Source: Cloeon dipterum (taxonomy: Eukaryota > Arthropoda > Insecta > Ephemeroptera > Baetidae). Taken from it: a stretch of 64,000 nt of DNA. This document shows, piece after piece, positions 50,431 to 64,000 of the stretch (position 1 is its first letter; the number at the start of each line of letters is the position of its first letter). A program made the translations under genes and the position numbers. Under the pieces are notes generated by a model. That model was not told the DNA's origin. It saw only the letters and a list, made by a program, of their open reading frames with translations, and did not search any database. Location of the stretch: assembly GCF_949628265.1 (NCBI RefSeq), contig NC_088787.1, positions 24,604,501 through 24,668,500 on the forward strand, in the 5' to 3' direction.

Positions 50431-51620
50431 AATCGGACGCCTATTAGAGACACGGCAGACGAGTCATAAACAAGATTCTCAGGAATCACCCATATAAATG
50501 CAATATGGCTGCTGACACTGATTTGTGTGATGACACACTGTGATGCCAACATGATGATGGTATTTCATGAACGGATTTTGATGTTTTCAGGAATTTTCAT
50601 AAACCTGAAATTTAAAACAAATGGAAAGTTAAATTTTACTTCAAGGGAACCTTTAGTTATTGAATATTAAAAATCAGTTTCTGCATAATGGGTTGTTGTA
50701 GTGAACTTGGTTGAGTTGGCATTGCTATTTATTATACAAAAGACCAACAGCTCCGTTCACTTGCCTCCTCTTTTGGGTCCTGCACATATTTATGAATTGA
50801 AAAGAGCCATTATTCTTTCCTTCTCATTGTCTCCTTAGATTTTTCCCAGAAGGCTTTCCGAAAAAATTTACTACCGAAAATCTTTTCAATACAATAGCAA
50901 TCTTTTATGGCCCCGGTAATATGAAAAATCAAACCACGTTAAAAGGGTTAATTTAGAAGCGAGCAGGATTTTCCCAACGTCTGCTTTTATTTGTTTATCT
51001 ATTTATGTTTCAACGGGAAATTTGTTGAAAGGGGGCATGTGGTCGATTCCTTGAGTCTCCCCCTAACTCCTGTAGTTTCTCAACAAATCTCTATTCAGTG
51101 GAAATACATATTCACCATGATGTATTTTTTTTATCTCCACTGTGCAAGCTGACAATGAGATTCAAATATTTTTTAGTCAGGTCGGGAGAATAAATCATTT
51201 TAAATCCCCGGTAAAAGACTAAAAGGAAAGAAGGAATAGCTCGAATAGCTAGAATTTGACGGCTATCTCGGCTTTAGCCTCTTTGTCTCGTCTCCTTTCT
51301 GAATACTGTTCTAGTGGTCTACTGCTGCAGCTTCAGATTCAGATTGCCAGGCGAGGCGTCAGACCTGTGCTTGTGCCTTCGGTCGAGCGGTGAGAGGTGG
51401 GAGGATTGCAGGTAGTCGGCGGGTTGTGCTACCAGAGCAAAAGAGAGAGACAGACAAGTGCCCCACCCCCTTCTGGCCAAACAATTTCCACTCGCATGCA
51501 GCACAGACACAGACACTCAGCTCGCTCTTTACTCCGACTCAAGCTGCTCGTGCTCTAGTCGGGCTGGGAAAGCAGTGCTTTCCGCCTCCTGCTTTCCACC
51601 GATCCTTTTCCGTTGCCAGG
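50431..51620. promoter_or_regulatory. Shared upstream region of dishevelled (-) and the zyxin-type gene (+)
   Basis: The two genes are head to head. On the plus strand a likely untranslated exon ends at about 51619 (CGTTGCCAG|GTGAGTCC), and GC content rises from about 51.3 to 51.75 kb as in a CpG-rich promoter. No TATA box is evident. Confidence 0.4.
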
Positions 51621-52383
51621 TGAGTCCTGACCCTCGCGGCGGCGGCCGCACACCACCAGGGCCGACGGCCAGCGCGCGCCCCAGGTCTCTGGAAGGTCCG
51701 CCCGCCTATCCCTTTCGAGACTTTTCCGAAATAACATTCGCTCTGCTAGTGACGAGGCGGATTTGAAAGGCGACCTGACTGCGATTAGTGAAGCAGGTCG
51801 CGGTTGAAAACCCTGGGTGTTTGCTCTGCGGTGACGGTTCGGATGACAGTTTGATTTGCCTTTTGTGTGTCACTCCTGTGATTCATCCCAACAGGCGACA
51901 TACCGCACCTTTGTTTCCTTAAACGTGCAATACAAAATTTAAAATTTAATTGGGTGTTAAAATAACTTTTTCTTATTTTATTAGCTCGAATTTTCCTCCA
52001 AGTTTTCTCCTATTCGAAAAATAATAATTTATTTATTGATAACATTTTTATTTTTTCATTCATTTATTTAAAAATATTATTATTCCTGTCATAAATTATT
52101 CCAAGTTTTAAAAAGCTCATCTTCTATAATTTGTACACTATCTAATCATTAAATTAATCAGGCAGTTGATATGCTCATGTCGTCAGGCGAGCCACACACC
52201 AGTTAATTGTTTGCTTTTGCAGCTGCCTCGTGCACTTGCTCAAACAAGTGTTCTTATTTTTTTCCTTGTTATTATTATTATTGCGGCGTCGTTTCAATTG
52301 ATAACGGCCGAGGTCTAATTTGTCAGCACTCTGGCAAACAAACTTTGACTTTAACGTTAGCGTTGGTCGACTTGCAGGTCGCT

Positions 52384-54854
52384 ATGGCCACCAGTGCAGA
52401 CCATCATCTCTTGCAGCAGCAGCTGTCCCAAATGTCGCTCGGAGGTGGCGTTTACCAGCAGCCGCAGAGGAAGGTTGCTCCTGCCGTGCCTCCCAAACCC
52501 AACAAGAAACCGCAGCCGCTGGTACGAAATGTCGTGACAAATGTCGCAGACTGGTTTTCCGCTTTCTCTTTATCTGCGGTTTGCGTTTTGTCACTCTTTT
52601 CTGTGTCAAATTCTCTGATTTACAAGCTGCTTGCTCGCGCAGGTACCAAGGAGTGTGAGCATTAAGAAGCCGACCGAGCCGTCTTACAGCACTGTCCTCC
52701 ACGCCCAGACGGCCGGCTCGAGTAGACTCTACTCAAATCTGCCACCACCGATGGAAGAAAATACCTACGGCGGCTCCACGGCCACTTACTGCAACCTCCC
52801 GCCGTATAGCAGCAGAGGTGAAAAAACGGTGTTAATATATCATGTTTCAGCAGATTTAAAAACACAAAATGCATGATTTAGAATTAAGCATATTAAATAG
52901 CTTCATGCTTTGCGTTTGTGAGTTACAAACACGCAAAGACTTACTCCTAGCCTGAAACAATTTAAACTATGACGCAAAGGCACAAAGTATCAGTTCGTGC
53001 AGAGGAAGTGCTAATATATTTCACATCCACACGTCAACCTAGATTGGTCTAACAAGGGCATTAAATTTGCAAGCTCCCTTAATTGATGGGAGTTTCTGCT
53101 AGAGTGTCATTCACTTTGCATGGCAACAAGCTCAAACAATAATTTATTTACAGTAGCTTAAAAAAACTGTAAATTTTATGTGGCTGAACACAACCTCAAA
53201 TTTTCAATTAATTCCCAGAGGTTGATGATCTGCCCCCGCCTCCCCCAATGAGCACCCTGAGCCAACTGAACACGGCCGGGCTCCCACCACCGCCTGATGA
53301 TCTCCTGCCCCCAGCCCCTTCCTCGCCGGTGAGCTCGAGCTACTCGGAGTTGCGGCGAGCGCACCCCACCCCCCAGCAGCCAACCCAGGTGCAGATGCCA
53401 GTGGCTCAGCAGGCCTCGCTCCAGCAACACCACGGTGGATACTACCCTCAGTATAACCCCTACGCGCCTAGCTCTCAGGTAAATATCTGAAAACATCAGC
53501 AGCCTCTCTTATTTTAATAATTTTTGCTCGATTGATTTGCACTTTAACTTTATTTTCGCGGCTGGCAAAGGGAATCTGTCACTTATGTGAGACCACTTAT
53601 TTCTTTATTTTATCTTATCATCCATTTTGATCGAAAATTCATGCAGTTGAACATTACGCACACCAAAATTGCGTATAATTTAATCTTATTGCAAATTTCC
53701 AGACATCCTCCACCTATGAGTCAATTTATGAGCCGATCAACCCTCGTCCCGCGAGCCAGCTGTCCTCAAACTCTAACTACTCTCTGTACGCGCCCTATGT
53801 GTCGAAGAACAGGGCGCAGCCGCCCTCTGAAAGCGGCAAGGAGGCTGAGGTTGACGCCCTTACTGATCTCTTACTGCAGTCAATGGACTCAGCTAACCCT
53901 GACTCAGACTTTTATGGTACTTCCGCTCCCTGAAATCTGATCTTTTCTATTCTTATGAGATCGGCTTTTCAGGCATGTGCAGTCAGTGTGGAGAACGTGT
54001 GGTAGGCGAGGGCTCAGGCTGCACGGCCATGGACAAGATATACCACATCAGGTGCTTCACGTGTCACCAGTGCCAAATTCCTCTACAGGGAAAACCCTTC
54101 TACGGCCTTGAAGGCAAGCCCTACTGTGAAGAAGATTATCTGGTAAGTTAGATACCCAGCTGATTTTTTACATTGTCTTTATTTGGCATTCAACCAGCTG
54201 TACTTCCTCCAAAGATATTAAAAATCTCAAATTCACTGTGCGATAAGCAAGCAGTCATCAATTCGTAAATTTCTGTTGAACACAGAATACTCTTGAAAAG
54301 TGCTGTGTCTGCCTGACACCAATCCTGGACAGAATCCTGAGGGCGACAGGGAAGCCATACCACCCAACCTGTTTCTGCTGCGTTGTGTGTGGACAGAGCT
54401 TGGACGGCATTCCATTTACAGTGGACGCTACCAATCAAATCCACTGCATTGAAGATTTCCACAGGTAGGCCAGGCCGCAAATCTTTGTTTTATTGAATTT
54501 GTTGGCTCATATTGAAATGCCTAATTATAGAAAATTTGCTCCTCGTTGCTGTGTCTGCCGGCAACCAATCATGCCTGAACCTGGCGAAGAGGAAACCGTC
54601 AGGGTAGTCGCCTTGGACCGCAGCTTCCACGTCAACTGCTATAAATGCGAAGTAAGTACACCACCAGCATTTATTAGTAAAAGTGTTCAGTAAAATAAGT
54701 GGTTTTTGCAATTTCTGCCTAGGATTGCGGCCTAGTTTTATCCTCTGAGGCTGAAGGCAGGGGTTGCTACCCCCTAGATGATCACGTTTTGTGCAAAGGG
54801 TGCAATGCTTCTAGGGTGCAGGCGCTCACATCCAAGATTGCTACTGAGTTGTAG
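52384..54854 (+). CDS. Zyxin/LPP/TRIP6-type protein with three LIM domains
   Basis: Zyxin-family proteins sit at focal adhesions and actin fibres and can shuttle to the nucleus. Coding exons: 52384-52521, 52643-52817, 53219-53478, 53703-53916, 53973-54142, 54286-54464, 54531-54651 and 54723-54854, all joined in frame. The start [20 protein letters not shown] lies 6 bases inside the second exon. The N-terminal half is Pro-rich ([32 protein letters not shown]), with the typical leucine-rich end [20 protein letters not shown] resembling a nuclear export signal. The LIM domains follow: [20 protein letters not shown] onward, [20 protein letters not shown] onward, and [20 protein letters not shown] onward, ending SKIATEL. 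The length, about 460 residues, fits an invertebrate zyxin. Orthology among zyxin, LPP and TRIP6 is not separated in insects, so I give no symbol. Confidence 0.95.
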
Positions 54855-56372
54855 AAATGATAGAATGTGTACATGTCATACTATTGCTGGCATTCCAATG
54901 AGAAAGTTGATTTATATTTTGTTGTTATGAAAGTAGCTTTCCCAGCGGCCATCGACGGATTTGTTGCACTTTATGCCGCCTCTTCTAAATTGTTCTGCTG
55001 TGAATACCTACTATTCAATTTTTGTATGTACATTGCAAACATTAAAATTATAAGTGTCATGCTGAAATAAATAAGTTCAAATTATGGATAAAATTGTATG
55101 CATCATGTGAAATCAAGAAGTCCGTTCGACAAAATATATTAGTGTAAGTGGCAGTATTATCTTTACGAATATGATGTTTCGCATGATGTGTTAGTCTGAC
55201 CTAAAGACAAATTATAAAACAAAATTGTGTTCAATATTTTGACTGCTGCTAATTTTAATTAATAAAGTTAATTTGATCCAAACATTGTTTGTGTTTCAAA
55301 TTACTGAAAACAACTTTCAATCAATATGTACGGCAATATAATATCACTGATCTCGCTCTCAAAATTTTGAAAAGAAAACCTAAGTTTATCTCACTTTGAA
55401 AACACACTGCACTAAAAATTAATATAGTGACAAGTCATAAAAGAAGAACAACATTTTTCTAGGTAGTTATTTTTTGCGAATATATACCGCCAACAATGAA
55501 TAGTGAATAAAAGGCGTTATTTTCCTGTACCCATATAAAACATATATTTCATCATTTTTTAATTACCTCTAATTATATTAGCTGCTATGATTGCAGTCCT
55601 ATTATGGAGAGCTTCAGCTTAGAAAAATGGAATCATGAAAACTGAAATTATTTGATTTGAGCTGCAAACTATACACAGGCACAGATAATAAATTTCCTCA
55701 TTATACAGTTACTACAGTGTCCGCATTTATTTCCATCATCTTTCGTCAATTTACTAACCATTTTAACATAACACCAGCAAAACATTAATAATATATTCAA
55801 CTTATTTTTACATATTTCAAATTTTAGAATTCAAAATATTATGTTAAAACAAATAGTACAAAAGCTTTGTTATTGAAAAGAATAATTAAAACGTAATTTT
55901 ATATTTACACCACACAGCAATTAGTTTTATGAATATCATATTATATTATATATTATTATAATATAATTATATTATATATTCTTTCAATTATAATGCTTTT
56001 CCTTCTTGTGAACATCAAAATCCAATAATCAACCACAAATAAAAGTTTTTTCCTAAAATAATTTCGATAATTTCATTGCTATTATAATAATATTATATTT
56101 TTTCCGACGGCTTCTACCTTCCGTTCATCAGCGAAAAAATGAAAAATAAAAATACTAGAGCGCAAATAAAAAATACAATTATTTTACTATTATAATTTTA
56201 CGAATTTTACTTAACTGCCGTTATACAATACTCTAAAAAAATCCATGATTCAGTTCGCGGGCATTGAAACTATCTTGGTGGTGGCGCATTAGTCGGCATG
56301 TGAGTGAGTGCGCAGACGTGACACGGCGGCTGTGAAAAAGTCACGTGACCCTTCCCTGTTCTCATCTGCAAA
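54855..56372. other. 3' region of the LIM gene, AT-rich spacer and ATP synthase promoter
   Basis: AATAAA occurs near 55065, and another near 55262, either of which can end the LIM-gene transcript. From 55.1 to 56.2 kb the DNA is AT-rich with no exon. The last ~100 bases before 56373 are GC-richer and probably hold the ATP synthase beta promoter and 5' untranslated region. Confidence 0.45.
55934..55982. repeat. AT-rich self-complementary repeat
   Basis: A run of TATTATATTATA units with near-palindromic structure, able to fold back on itself. Confidence 0.6.
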
Positions 56373-59983
<3,611 letters not shown>

Positions 59984-60933
59984 GAGCTGCGCTGCTCACT
60001 ATTTAGTTTAGTAGTCGCAAATGAAATGCCATCTTTGAGCAAATGTGAAGTACTCGACTCGGCCTCCGGAGTTCTCCGCTGGACGCCATCAGCCCCCCTC
60101 TAAATGGCCCTCGAGAGCTCCGGCTGCTGACTTTGAGTCTAAACGCTGCTACGCGATAAGGGTATTTACAAACTTGAGCAGATTACCAGAAAAAAGAAAG
60201 AATAAACATGGCAGGCGGTGTGTGACTTGAACGCTAAATAAAACTGATTTTCATCCAGCCCTTGCAACTGCAAAAATTTCACCACAACACTCTTCTTACA
60301 GCATAATATTGTTGGTACTTGAATTCCAAGTAGGTTGACTGTTTCTTTGTTGTTATTGTACAAAAAAGTGAGGAAGAAAACGAAAGAAATAAAACATCCG
60401 TATTGATATAAAAAATATCAATGAAAAATATAACCTGAGAGCGTTTCTATTTGCGAGTTACCATGCATTCGTCAAAATGAATTACATGAAATATAAGCAT
60501 AAGATACATAACATTTAAATTTGATTATCTAAGTGACGTCAATTTTTTATATCATTTGATCTACATTAATTATATCTTAAAATTCACTTGAATGAGTCAA
60601 TTCAAGTTGACCTAAATTGCAAAAAAAAAATAAGTAAAACACGCTGGAAAATCCCATGGCAACAACTTTTCTGGTGATTAAGGTTTTTAACCGTAAAGGA
60701 ACGCCATCTATCAGACTACTTTGAATTTGGCTAAAAATTTATTTTTATGGTTTCAGTGTTGTGAAAGCAACAACTACTGTTATTGATCAGCAGCGCCTTA
60801 GCCACGACACGTGTTGTTGGTAACGCATGCTTTCTGGAATTTCTTTCATATATATCATTGAATTATTAACTGGTAAACTGAGCAGTCGCTTTGTTCTTTC
60901 AGTCCCTGCGCGACGCGGTGAGAAGCCCTGAGG
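59984..60933. other. ATP synthase 3' end and spermidine synthase 5' region
   Basis: The 3' untranslated region of ATP synthase beta reaches about 60255 (AATAAA near 60236). Upstream of spermidine synthase, CTTTCAG at about 60896-60902 looks like an acceptor before the start codon, and a donor-like GTTG|GTAACGC near 60820 suggests an untranslated first exon ending there. A CACGTG E-box lies near 60808. Confidence 0.45.
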
Positions 60934-62466
60934 ATGGACGCGATGAAGAAGGGATGGTTCAGCGAGATCGGCGACCTGTGGCCAGGCATGGTGCAGTCGC
61001 TGCAGGTGAACGAGGTTCTGCTGGACGAAAAGTCGAAACTGCAGAGCATACAGGTCCTGGACACGTAAGAATAATCCATTGATTTTGTTATCTTTTCACT
61101 CTCACGACTTTCGCAGGAAACACCACGGGCGTGCACTGATTCTTGACGGCGTAATCCAGTGCACCGAGTTTGACGAATTCTCTTACCAGGAGATGATCTC
61201 GTTCCTGCCCCTCTGCAGCCACCCTAATCCGCGTAAGGTGCTTATCATTGGCGGAGGTGACGGAGGCGTCGCCAGGGAGGTGGTTAAGCACCCCGGCGTG
61301 CAGGAGGTGGTGCAGGTCGAGATTGACCAAGGTGTGGTAGATGCCTCGAAGAAGCATTTGCCCAACATGAGTTGCGGCTTCGACCATCCCAAAATGACCC
61401 TCCATATCGAAGACGGTTTTGCTTACATGGGACAGCACCACCAGGAGTTTGACGTCATCATCACAGATTCATCCGACCCTGAGGGTGAGTAAACTTTTTC
61501 ATTTGTAACGAAATGCCACAAATATAAAATTATAAATTTTTTCGAATTTAAGTTTCAAAAAGTTGATGCACCCAGTACCCCAGGTGTATTTATTGGCAAA
61601 AGAGGTAAACACACAGAACGCGGTTTTATTTCAACAAGGCACAATCATTTAGCTAAAATATACAAAAAAATTAATAAATATGTATAATTAAAAGCTCTCT
61701 AAAAATTTAATGCTTCTTAAATTTTATGACGTACGTGGCTCACATAAATTATAAATTACCTCTGCCAACAGTCACTCTAACTGGCGAAAGATTGACGTTA
61801 AATTAATTATAATGCTATGCAGTTAAAAATTATCTTAGTATTTTTTAGAAAGTTCTAAAATAAACATCTTTTGCACGGACAAAAAATAAATTTTTAAAAA
61901 ATGCATTCATATCAGTGCCAGGTCTCTGATAGTTTTTCAATCAAAGGTTCACGCAATTAATTAAATTTCCAGGCCCTGCTGAGTCCCTATTTGGAGAAAA
62001 GTATTTTGAGCTGATGAAGTCAGCCCTACGTCCTGGCGGAATTGTCTGCTCTCAGGGCGAAACTGTGTGGACCTGCATGCACCTGGTGCACAAGATGGTG
62101 TCTGATTGTAGCAGACACTTTCCTAGCACAGCGTACGCTTATGCCAGCGTACCGACCTATCCTACTGGGCAAATTGGTTTTGTTCTTGGAAGCCTAGACC
62201 CGGTTAGTTCGCATACTCTAAGATATTGTAGCAGTGATAAATTGTGTGTCCCTTCTGCAGAAAATCGACTTTAGAGACCCCAGCAAAGTGTTCACTAGCG
62301 AAGAAATGGAAAAGATGGACCTGAAATATTATAATGAAAATGTATGTGTTTGAAATGAGTATATATCTAACTAATTACTAATTATTTATTTATTTAGGTA
62401 CACCGCGCTGCCTTTGCTCTGCCAACCTTTGTCCAGAAAAAGCTATCGCCGTTTTTAAAGAAATGA
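60934..62466 (+). CDS. SpdS: Spermidine synthase
   Basis: Transfers an aminopropyl group from decarboxylated S-adenosylmethionine to putrescine to make spermidine, in the cytosol. Exons 60934-61064, 61117-61484, 61973-62202, 62261-62341 and 62398-62466 join in frame to about 292 residues, the usual length. The start reads [20 protein letters not shown], with the conserved Trp-Phe-Glu/Ser-Glu region. Then come [20 protein letters not shown], the cofactor loop [31 protein letters not shown], the catalytic-site motif [20 protein letters not shown], and [18 protein letters not shown]. It ends [12 protein letters not shown]. The product is a normal, intact enzyme. A polyadenylation signal follows near 62603. 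Confidence 0.97.
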
Positions 62467-63183
62467 TGAAAAGGTCTTTGATAGATCTGCTACGGGATGC
62501 CTGATATTTTAAGATATCCTTAATTCGTTTTATGGGCCGATTTTTCCAATATACATGTTTGCAACAACACGAAAGGTAATTTATTGAGACTTGTTTTGTT
62601 TGTAAATAAATGCTATATTTTTGGTAAAATGACATGAAATATATTTTCAATAATATATTGAAAACCTGATCAGCTTTGTATAATTTTAATATTGTAGGTA
62701 TTTTTTATTAGTTTTCTATTTGAGTGTGGAGTTTAATATCATAATATAACACCTTAATTGGTATTGAACGTATTGAATAATTTTTTAACTAAAAAGTGGC
62801 TTTCGTTCTGCAGTAAAAAAAATATAATAATTAATTGATAACTCTATTTCTACTAGCCCATGACTGGTCCACTCAATTATATGTATAATAACAATAGTAA
62901 TTATTATTATAATGACTATAATAGTTTCTGACAATGCCAGTGGAGACTTTTAAAAGGGCCAATCAACGCCGCACTTGTGAGAATTGACCAATGCGATGCC
63001 TGAAAGGAAAGACGAGGCGAGTCCAACGCAAGTCAGCCAGCACGTCAGCTGTTCGTGTTTAATGTTTTCGTTTACTTTGACGGGCAGGCTGGTGGCTGTT
63101 CTCATTCGCGGAAAAGCCGAAAATTAATGTAATATTATTACTCGTATGAACTATAAGGTGCTATTATTGTTAAGCCATTGATC
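62467..63183. other. Intergenic stretch and VPS36 promoter
   Basis: The first ~150 bases are the spermidine synthase 3' untranslated region. An AT-rich patch follows (62.8-62.93 kb). The block 62.94-63.18 kb is GC-richer, has a CCAAT-type motif near 62989, and probably holds the VPS36 promoter and 5' untranslated region. Confidence 0.45.
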
Positions 63184-64000
63184 ATGGACCGCTTGGAGTA
63201 TGACGATCCCATTTTGCACCCAAAAGAGGACGAAATTGCTAAATTACGCAACGTCAAAATTTACGACGGTGATGCAAAGGTGAATCATTTTCCGATTTTC
63301 TTTATATCTAGATACCTTCAATTTCTTACGGAATAATATCAAGTAACACAACTGCGCTTTCAATTCACAGTCAGCGACCTTCGAAAATGGGGAACTGATC
63401 GCGACATCTCACCGACTGGTTTACGTGCAATCGGGTTCGTCAAACGGTCTCAGTTTGCGCCTGCACTACCTTGTTTACGTCGAAGAGGAGAAGTCTTCGG
63501 GGTTTGGTTTTTCGCGGAGTAAGAAACTTCTGCTGCACCTCTCTGAACCGTTGCCTGGTGAGATTTTATTTTAGCCAAATAAAAGATTTTGTGAATGCTA
63601 AAAATCAAACTGTTCTTTTCCATGGTTCAGGAAAGCCGCCTGGACCCGTGGATAGGAGCAGCTGCAGTTTCATCCGGCTTTCCTTCAAGGATGGCTATGA
63701 CAGTTCCTTTCCAAACAACCTTTCTGCTGCCTTACAAAAGAAAAAATGGGAGACTGCCCCAATCACCTCGACAAGCCTTCCAGAGGCTCCACCTCCTGTT
63801 CAGGTAAAAATTCCCACTGGGGGCAGCAAAACAAAATATTTACGTATTTATCTTCTCCACAGCTGCCTGGGCGGCAATTGAGGGCAGGAATAGTTGGGAT
63901 AGAAAGACAAATTCAAGCTAAACATAAAGCGACTGACGATAGTATATCCCTGGCCTTTGAGGACCTAAACAAGCTCATGTCCATGGCCAAGGACATGGTG
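63184..64000 (+). CDS. Vps36: VPS36, ESCRT-II subunit (5' part, runs off the window)
   Basis: VPS36 binds ubiquitin and phosphoinositides on endosomes through an N-terminal GLUE domain and, with VPS22 and VPS25, forms ESCRT-II, which sorts membrane cargo. Exons 63184-63279, 63371-63557, 63631-63803 and 63863 onward join in frame. The GLUE domain covers [20 protein letters not shown] through [15 protein letters not shown] and [15 protein letters not shown]. The linker ([15 protein letters not shown]) is followed by [20 protein letters not shown] and [18 protein letters not shown], the diagnostic start of the EAP30-type winged-helix part. As in insects generally, no extra zinc fingers interrupt the GLUE domain. 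The remaining ~250 residues lie beyond the window. Confidence 0.93.

Noticed and set aside
60045-60230. Frame in the 3' region of ATP synthase beta
   Set aside because: It lies within the probable untranslated region and ends before the polyadenylation signal.

Overview
The window is nuclear DNA of a eukaryote, almost certainly an insect with a compact, AT-rich genome. Nearly every recognisable gene is split by short GT-AG introns (many 50-100 bases). The gene set includes animal signalling and adhesion proteins (Dishevelled, a zyxin-type LIM protein), a nuclear-encoded mitochondrial ATP synthase beta subunit and an insect-type ZAD domain. There are no operons, CRISPR arrays or bacterial signals. 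The species cannot be fixed from the sequence; an early-branching insect such as a mayfly is only a guess. I saw no viral or retroviral remnant.

Layout. 1-813 (+): 3' end of a cullin. 1465-2119 (-): a small single C2H2 zinc-finger gene. 3116-4319 (-): a SIAH/Sina-type RING E3 ligase. 5.08-8.9 kb (-): two tandem, cysteine-rich, possibly C-type-lectin-like genes; the second appears to carry an inserted ~0.8 kb terminal-inverted-repeat element, and the first looks degenerate. 10.04-16.1 kb (-): a complete SLC26 anion transporter. 18.8-19.3 kb (-): a small ZAD-like gene whose two cysteine pairs lie in different frames. 20.9-25.5 kb (-): an unrecognised, probably all-helical protein with many short exons. 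25.8-26.3 kb (+): a small charged coiled-coil protein in divergent orientation to it. 27.4-30.9 kb (-): a secreted protein with two chymotrypsin-fold domains, both altered at the catalytic site, with a fold-back MITE in an intron.

31.9-34.8 kb and 37.5-40.4 kb (-): two complete divergent cullin genes in tandem, making three cullin paralogues with the one at the left edge. 40.4-45.7 kb: largely gene-poor. 45.7-50.4 kb (-): dishevelled (DIX, PDZ, DEP and the conserved C-terminus). 51.5-54.9 kb (+): zyxin-type three-LIM protein, head to head with dishevelled. 56.4-60.0 kb (+): ATP synthase beta, with two related C/D-box snoRNA candidates in successive introns. 60.9-62.5 kb (+): spermidine synthase. 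63.2 kb to the right edge (+): 5' part of VPS36 (ESCRT-II).

The left 40 kb is the accessory part, rich in duplicated and fast-changing genes: cullins, the lectin-like pair and the altered protease. The right 20 kb holds conserved housekeeping and developmental genes. The most interesting points are the divergent cullin array, the K-D-S protease homologue fused to a dead protease-like domain, the paired intronic snoRNAs, and the many-exon unknown gene. Exon boundaries were read by eye from splice signals, frame and family resemblance, so individual edges may be off.
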